From Verrucomicrobiaceae bacterium (GTDB lineage: Bacteria > Verrucomicrobiota > Verrucomicrobiia > Verrucomicrobiales > Verrucomicrobiaceae), in the NCBI GenBank assembly GCA_016713245.1, contig JADJPM010000001.1, positions 62,001-126,000 of the forward strand: a stretch of 64,000 nucleotides of DNA, given 5' to 3'. Under the pieces are notes generated by a model. The model searched no databases and was not told where the DNA came from. It worked only from the letters and a program-made list of their open reading frames with translations. The translations under genes and the position numbers were made by a program. Shown piece after piece: positions 59,142-64,000 of the stretch; the first letter of the stretch is position 1; every line of letters begins with the position of its first letter.

Positions 59142-59208
59142 GAGAGGACACTGGAGCGCAGGACGGGGATGCGCTCAAGCGGGGATGCGGAGGTGTGTTG
59201 GTCATGGA

Positions 59209-59393
59209 CCTTGGACTGCGGCAGCCTGCTGCCGCTTTTCCGAGGCAGCCCTGCTGCCGTTTGCATCTCCTCGTGTTGCAGAGCCAAACCGCTACCGCGC
59301 GGGCATTGCCTTGGCGCTTCGATGCATGTTCCCAGGACTTCCCGCCAGCAGGCTGGCTTATAATAAGCGGCAGCAGGCTGCCGCAGTCCAAGG
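59209..59393. repeat. 185-bp element with perfect 29-bp terminal inverted repeats
   Basis: Bases 59209-59237 and 59365-59393 are exact reverse complements over 29 bases (core GGCAGCCTGCTGCC). The interior holds further palindromes such as GGCAGCCCTGCTGCC (59244-59258) and GCCAGCAGGCTGGC (59344-59357). No open reading frame of note. It resembles a REP/BIME-like or MITE-like element; no target-site duplication is obvious. Confidence 0.75.
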
Positions 59394-59403
59394 AGCCTTT
59401 GGC

Positions 59404-59739
59404 TCAAATCTCGCCGAAGTGCTTCTCACGCACGTCCACGATGGCATTGAGCATCGTTTCGGCTTCGCCGCGGACCTTGGCGTCGAGGCTGCTGGCGCTG
59501 CGGTTGAAGCGGCGGTAGAGGAGCTTCAATTGGGCGCGGACCTCGTCCTTGCTCATCTTCGGCGTGATTTCGCAGAGTTCCTCGGGCGTTTGCACTTTGG
59601 CCGGAGCCGCAGGGGCGGCATTGCCTTTGGCGACTTGGTTGAGCACACCGCCTTTCGGGGTCTCGACGGGCTTTTTGACCTCAGTGGCAGGTTTGTGACC
59701 GGTGAGGGACTTGGAGAGAGATTTGAGGATCTTGAACAT
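59404..59739 (-). CDS. Small helical protein, degenerate J-domain-like, third gene of the Hsp70 operon
   Basis: A 111-residue protein: basic/Pro/Ala-rich residues 1-50, then a helical C-terminal part (52-110). The segment SKDEVRAQLKLLYRRFN, loop SASSLDAK, and helix GEAETMLNAIVDVREKHFG run like J-domain helices II and III; the HPD tripeptide that drives Hsp70 ATP hydrolysis is replaced by NRS (79-81). It follows the Hsp70 gene by 34 bases. The J-domain reading is my inference from pattern; a small adaptor unrelated to J-proteins is possible. Start ATG 59739; 59826 is less likely. Confidence 0.6.
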   Translation of the reverse strand: MFKILKSLSKSLTGHKPATEVKKPVETPKGGVLNQVAKGNAAPAAPAKVQTPEELCEITPKMSKDEVRAQLKLLYRRFNRSASSLDAKVRGEAETMLNAIVDVREKHFGEI

Positions 59740-59773
59740 AAATGGCGTGATTTGAGGTTCCTGAGTCCTGGGG

Positions 59774-61264
59774 TTATTCGATGCGCATCGCGCGCAGATG
59801 GGCGCTGCGGCGCTTGAGTTCTTCATCGCTCAACACGCCGGCACCTTTGTAACTGACGGCGACTTCCTTGCTGCGGCCGGATTGCTTATCGACGATGAGG
59901 GCGCGGACGCGCTGGTTCTCGTCGTAGCTGAAGGTCACGGCGATCTCGCAGCCCTTCGGACGGCCAGCGGGCACGTCGAGGGTGATGCGGCCGATGACAT
60001 CGACGTATTTCGCGTCGGGGTCCTCGCCCTGGGTGATGTCCACCTCAATGATGCGCTCGTTGTCCTCGCTGGTCTGATACACCTGCGTGCGGGAGCACGG
60101 AATGGGCGTGTTCTTCGGGATGACGATGGAGTTCATGAGCTTCTCCTCCTTCGTCTTGGCGTTGTAAACCATCGCCAGAGTGCCGTAGCTGGCATTGCAG
60201 ACCTCTTGAATCTTGGCGGATTTCTTCGCAAAGAGCGCCGCGCCGAGGGCGACGCATTCATCGACGTTGCCGCAGCTCTTGGGCACCTTGCCGAACATCT
60301 TTTCGAGGATCACTTTCACCTTCGGAATGCGGGTGGAGCCGCCGACGAGCACGACGTGGTCGATGTCGCTCGTTTTGAGCTTCGCGGAGTCCAGCGCCTG
60401 CTCCACGAGGAAGACGGTGCGCGTGAGCATGTTGCGGATCATCTTCTCAAAGTGCTCGCGGGAGAGATCGATGCGGGCGATGCCGGAGTTTTGATCGTTG
60501 GCGACAGTGTCGTTCACGCGTTGGAGCTTCGAGAGCATCTTCTTCGCGTCTTCCGTGGCTTGGAGCACGCGGCGGCGGTGGCGTTCGTCGGAGAAAAGCT
60601 CCGCGCCGGTCTGCTTCTTGTATTGCTCGGCGTAAGCATCGAGGAGGATGTCGTCAAAATTGCTACCACCGAGATGGCGGGCACCTTCGGAGGTGAGGAT
60701 CTTGATGTTATCGCCCTCGACTTCGAGGATCGTGGTGTCGAGCGTGCCGCCGCCCAAGTCATAGACGAGGATGCGGCCCTTCACGCCCTGCGAGTGGGCG
60801 TAATACACGGCGGCGGCGGTGGGCTCGTTCACGAGACGCTTCACCTTCATGCCGGCCATCTCGGCAGCCGCGATGGTGCTTTTGCGGGCGAGTTCGTTGA
60901 AGTTCGCCGGCACGGTGATGACCACATCGGTGATGTCGCCGCAGATTTTGGAGCAATCACGCTTCAGCTTGGAAAGGATGAGCGCGGAGATCTCGGCGGG
61001 CGTCCACTTCTTGCCGTCGATCTCCACGAGATGCTCAGGATCGTCCATGTGGCGCTTGATCTGGAAGATGGTGCGGTCCGGCTCCCCACCGTCGCGTGCG
61101 GCGCTGCCGACGAGCTTCACATCCTCATGCGAGTCGAAAAAGACGACCGAGGGCGTGAGACGCTCACCATCGGAATTCGGGACGATTTCCGGATTGCCGT
61201 CCGGTTTCAGGTAGGCCAGGCCCGAGAGGGTCGTGCCGAGGTCGATGCCAACGTATTCAGCCAT
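59774..61264 (-). CDS. Lid-less Hsp70 (DnaK-like) chaperone
   Basis: A 496-residue Hsp70. The ATPase domain is complete: VGIDLGTTLSG (5-15), VITVPANFNELARKST, LVYDLGGGTLDTTIL (166-180), VVLVGGSTRIPKV (304-316), and NEPTAAAVYY. It continues into a beta-sandwich region (about 365-470) and ends after KRRSAHLRAMRIE. DnaK is about 640 residues; here the hydrophobic interdomain linker (VLLLDV in DnaK) is unrecognisable and the alpha-helical lid is absent. So substrate trapping must differ from canonical DnaK. It lies between a GrpE-tailed coiled-coil gene (59 bases upstream) and a J-like gene, a self-contained operon. Role unknown; likely a specialised chaperone or motor. Confidence 0.87.
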   Translation of the reverse strand: MAEYVGIDLGTTLSGLAYLKPDGNPEIVPNSDGERLTPSVVFFDSHEDVKLVGSAARDGGEPDRTIFQIKRHMDDPEHLVEIDGKKWTPAEISALILSKLKRDCSKICGDITDVVITVPANFNELARKSTIAAAEMAGMKVKRLVNEPTAAAVYYAHSQGVKGRILVYDLGGGTLDTTILEVEGDNIKILTSEGARHLGGSNFDDILLDAYAEQYKKQTGAELFSDERHRRRVLQATEDAKKMLSKLQRVNDTVANDQNSGIARIDLSREHFEKMIRNMLTRTVFLVEQALDSAKLKTSDIDHVVLVGGSTRIPKVKVILEKMFGKVPKSCGNVDECVALGAALFAKKSAKIQEVCNASYGTLAMVYNAKTKEEKLMNSIVIPKNTPIPCSRTQVYQTSEDNERIIEVDITQGEDPDAKYVDVIGRITLDVPAGRPKGCEIAVTFSYDENQRVRALIVDKQSGRSKEVAVSYKGAGVLSDEELKRRSAHLRAMRIE

Positions 61265-61323
61265 AGGAGTGGGAGGGTGAGAGGTAAGAAGTCAGAAGTG
61301 AGAGGTCAAGAGCGTCAAAATGG

Positions 61324-64000
61324 TCACTGGCTGGAGGTGCGGACCTCGACCTTGCGGAGGATTACCTCGTGTCCTTCGCTGCGCGAGTAGATAAAGCCGG
61401 TGCGGCAGCTTTCGACGACGCGGGGTTTGGCCTTGCCGGGCGTGCTGTCCACCACGGCGATGCGCTTGCGCAGCTCGACATCGACCTCGGTGCCGTTGGG
61501 CACGTCAAACTCGGTAACACCGTGCTGGAGGAGGATGTCCTCGAAGCTCTGGCGCAGCGTGTGGAGCTGGGTGACGATGTCGTTGCCGCCGTTCACACCG
61601 GCGTAGCGTTCCTTCAAGGCGTCGATGAGGTCGATGCGCTTGATCAAATCGTTGGCGAACATGACCACGGTCGATTCGTCCGTGCCGAGGCCGCGGCGGA
61701 GGATCTCGTGTTTCTCCTCCAGCTCGCCGAGCTGGCCGCGAAGGCGTTTTTCGATCTCCTGCCAGTGTTTGAGCTGCGCCTCGGCCTGGGCCATCTCGCT
61801 GCGCTTCTCGTCGAGGCGCACAAGCTCGGCTTTCGTCTGCTCGATCTGGGTGACGATGCGGGCCTCGGCGGCGGCGTGGTCGTTGATGCGCTTCTCGAGT
61901 TCGGCGATGCGCTTCTTCTGCTCGACCTCGTAGTTTTGAAGCGTGGAGGCCTGTTTCTGGATGTCGCTGCTGAACTGCTTGAACTCCGCCTCGGCAGCTT
62001 CGCGGTCTTTGCGGGCCTGCTCGGCACGCGTGGTCTCGCGGTTGAGGGCCTCCTGGGCGGCGTTGAGCTTCACCTGGATGGCGAGGTCTTCTTCCGAAGC
62101 CTTGCGAATGGCCTTCGTGATCTCGTTCTGGCGGGATTCGAGGTTCGAAATGGCCTCACCGAGGCCGAGCATCTTGCCGCCGACGTGGATGAACTCGCTG
62201 AGCCGCATCTGGTGGCCGTCGATCTTGCCTTGCAGCTCCTTGAGCATGCTGTCCGCGCCTTGCAGATCGAGCTTCTGATTATCGACGATCTTGGTGAGGC
62301 GTTCCTCATCGGCCTTGAGGTTCTGCACGCGGTCAAGGCGGGTGCGTAGCTCGTCATCGAGCGTGGCGGCCTCTTTCTTCGTGGCGGAAACTTTGGCCCG
62401 CATGTCCTTCAATTCCTTGTCAGCCTCGCCCAGCGCGGCTTCGGCAGCGCGGGTCTGCTCCTGGGCGGCTTTGAGCTTGAGGCCTTCCTTGTCCACCTCC
62501 TCCTGCGCTTTCATGACACGCTGCTGGCGGAGTTGGTGGGCTTCTTCCAGCTGCTCGATCTGCTGCTGAAGCTCGGCGAGTTTTTTGTTCTGCGTGTCGG
62601 TGGTGACGTTGAGGCGCGTGACGAACTGCGAGGCTTCGTCGCGCTGCTTCGTGAAGGTGGAAAGGGCGGCCTGGATGCCGGCCAGCTCGGTGGTGAGCGT
62701 GGGAATTTGCTTCCGCAGGGCCTTCTCTTCGGTGCGAGCGGTTTCGAGGCTGGCATCGGCTTCGTTGCGGGCCTTTTCGGCGGCCTGCTGAGCGGCGAGA
62801 GCCTTCTGAAGACGGGCCTCGGCATCGGTGGCCTTCGTTTCGGTGGCTTTGAGCGTCTTCGTGAGGTCGGCGAGCTTGCTGGTCTCGGCTTTGATGTCGT
62901 TTTCGAGCGCGGCGAGATCGAGACGGAGCTTGTCCTGCTGCTTGCCGAGCGTGGCGACGTTCTTTTCCTCGGCGGCGCGGGTCTTTTCGGTATCCTTGAG
63001 GTTCTGTGTGGCGGCGACGAGACGCTCGTTGATGTCTTCGAGTTCCTTGAGACGCGATTCGCCGGTGGCGACGCGTTCCTGGATGCCTTTGAGCCTTGTT
63101 TCGGCCGCGTTGGCCTCCGAAAGCTTCGCTTTGACCTCCGAGTCCAAGGTGGAGCGTTTTTCGCCGAGGAGCTTTTCAAGGTTCGCGGACTCGACGCGAA
63201 GCGCTTCGGTGGCTGTTTCGGCTTCCTGGCGTTGTTTGACGGCGATTTGCATCGCATCCAACGCGGCCGCTTTGTCCTTGGTGAGGGCGGCGAGCTCGTC
63301 GGCGAGGTTTTGGGCCTGAGCACGGGTCTGCTCGACCTTGCCACGAAGATCCGGCAAAAGGGCTTCGAGGTCCGTGCGCTCTTTGGTGAGGCGTTGGGCT
63401 TCGGAGGCGAGCTTGTCGCGATTCTGCGTGGCGGCGGTGATGGTGGCGGAAAGCTCGGCGTGCTGCTTGCTGGCCTGGTTAAGTTCCTTGAGGCGATCTT
63501 CGAGGCCAGCGGTCTGGTTCGTCAATTCGGCCACGCGTTTCTCCGCAGCGACGATTTCCTTCTGCTTCGCGGCGAGGTTGTCCTGAACGTTTTGATGATC
63601 GGACTGCGCGGCGGCAATGCTCTGCTGCGTGGTGGCGTGCGTGCTGGTGAGCGTGGCGATGACGGCCTCCAAGCCGCTGATCTTCTCCGCGAGCGTGAGA
63701 TGATGCTGCGAGTTCTTTTCCAGCGAGGCAACGGATGCGGCGAGCTCCTTCGACTTCGCGGCGACGGACGCAGTGAGTTCCTCCAGCTCGCTTTTGGCGG
63801 CAGCGACCTGCGCGGCGAGCTTCTTGTCCTCGGCCTGCGTGGTCTTGAACTGCGTCTCCGCCGTGGCGGTGAGTTCCTGCACATTTTTGAGGTGCTGGTC
63901 CGCGGTGGCGATCTGGGCCTGGCGCTCGCTGAGATCGGTCTCGGCCTGCTTGATGTCGGCACGCAGCTTGCCGAGGTCCTGCGACGCGGTGGTCTGCTGG
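61324..64000 (-). CDS. Long coiled-coil protein with C-terminal GrpE-like domain (5' end outside window)
   Basis: The frame is open to base 64000, so the N-terminus lies outside; about 890 residues are visible. Residues before the last 95 are almost wholly heptad-rich coiled coil (Ala/Glu/Lys/Gln-rich, with few prolines). The last 95 residues resemble GrpE: a helix IVTQLHTLRQSFEDILLQHG, then VTEFDVPNGTEVDVELRKRI, and RVVESCRTGFIYSRSEGHEV ending in ILRKVEVRT. That beta domain is the one with which GrpE opens the Hsp70 nucleotide pocket. It is the first visible gene of the operon with the lid-less Hsp70, which it likely recharges. Filament-like role inferred. Confidence 0.75.
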   Translation of the reverse strand, partial: QQTTASQDLGKLRADIKQAETDLSERQAQIATADQHLKNVQELTATAETQFKTTQAEDKKLAAQVAAAKSELEELTASVAAKSKELAASVASLEKNSQHHLTLAEKISGLEAVIATLTSTHATTQQSIAAAQSDHQNVQDNLAAKQKEIVAAEKRVAELTNQTAGLEDRLKELNQASKQHAELSATITAATQNRDKLASEAQRLTKERTDLEALLPDLRGKVEQTRAQAQNLADELAALTKDKAAALDAMQIAVKQRQEAETATEALRVESANLEKLLGEKRSTLDSEVKAKLSEANAAETRLKGIQERVATGESRLKELEDINERLVAATQNLKDTEKTRAAEEKNVATLGKQQDKLRLDLAALENDIKAETSKLADLTKTLKATETKATDAEARLQKALAAQQAAEKARNEADASLETARTEEKALRKQIPTLTTELAGIQAALSTFTKQRDEASQFVTRLNVTTDTQNKKLAELQQQIEQLEEAHQLRQQRVMKAQEEVDKEGLKLKAAQEQTRAAEAALGEADKELKDMRAKVSATKKEAATLDDELRTRLDRVQNLKADEERLTKIVDNQKLDLQGADSMLKELQGKIDGHQMRLSEFIHVGGKMLGLGEAISNLESRQNEITKAIRKASEEDLAIQVKLNAAQEALNRETTRAEQARKDREAAEAEFKQFSSDIQKQASTLQNYEVEQKKRIAELEKRINDHAAAEARIVTQIEQTKAELVRLDEKRSEMAQAEAQLKHWQEIEKRLRGQLGELEEKHEILRRGLGTDESTVVMFANDLIKRIDLIDALKERYAGVNGGNDIVTQLHTLRQSFEDILLQHGVTEFDVPNGTEVDVELRKRIAVVDSTPGKAKPRVVESCRTGFIYSRSEGHEVILRKVEVRTSSQ

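Noticed and set aside
1..64000. CRISPR array or prophage
   Set aside because: No regularly spaced direct repeats and no phage structural, integrase or lysis genes were found.

Overview
The window reads as chromosomal DNA of a Verrucomicrobiota bacterium, most likely a Verrucomicrobiaceae / Prosthecobacter-like organism. This is inferred from protein types, not from a search. The pointers are a giant DUF1080 / beta-propeller / heme-binding (PVC-type) secreted protein, an S1 sulfatase, a Ser/Thr kinase beside an ECF sigma factor of the 'TTSW' type, a lipoprotein with RCC1 and delta-60 repeats, LpxK (so an LPS-type outer membrane), and high GC with few clear Shine-Dalgarno sites. No phage, insertion sequence, CRISPR array or rRNA operon is visible.

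Layout. 1-12.2 kb: housekeeping and accessory genes, mostly on +: the end of a membrane protein, MoxR ATPase, VapBC-type toxin-antitoxin (TA), N-acetylglutamate synthase, UbiB kinase, xylulokinase, HicAB, diheme cytochrome c, SixA phosphatase, HAD phosphatase, TrpB and a secreted protein with a possible caspase-like His/Cys pair. 12.3-25.8 kb: the classical transcription/translation block, all on -, in transcribed order tRNA-Thr, tuf, tRNA-Trp, secE, nusG, rplK, rplA, rplJ, rplL, rpoB, rpoC, closed by an intrinsic terminator. nusG carries an in-frame TGA inside its KOW domain. 25.9-40.2 kb: oligopeptidase, VWA protein, diadenylate cyclase with a tiny CdaR-like partner, sulfatase, a CnrYXH-like anti-sigma/periplasmic sensor/sigma operon, M32 carboxypeptidase, a RelE/ParE-type TA, a membrane-fused spermidine-synthase-like protein, gcvT-gcvH and an AraC regulator. 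40.2-52.8 kb: large surface and signalling genes (RCC1/delta-60 lipoprotein, ECF sigma, Ser/Thr kinase with repeated sensor domains, PVC-type cytochrome). 52.8-59.4 kb: DUF433/DUF5615 TA, an NMP-kinase-like protein, an Uma2 nuclease gene flanked by direct copies of a short palindromic repeat, a Tgt with a long C-terminal extension, fdhD, lpxK, and a 185-bp inverted-repeat element.

59.4-64.0 kb holds the most novel-looking system. It is a three-gene operon on - encoding (in transcribed order) a long coiled-coil protein ending in a GrpE-like domain, an Hsp70 that stops after its beta substrate-binding domain (no helical lid), and a small protein whose C-terminus resembles J-domain helices II-III but lacks the HPD motif. 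I read this as a dedicated, non-canonical Hsp70 machine whose nucleotide-exchange factor is tethered to a filament-like protein. Other items for follow-up are the nusG stop codon, the CnrYXH-like module, the Tgt fusion, the minimal CdaR-like protein, and short palindromic repeats, one of them read in frame inside a coding sequence.
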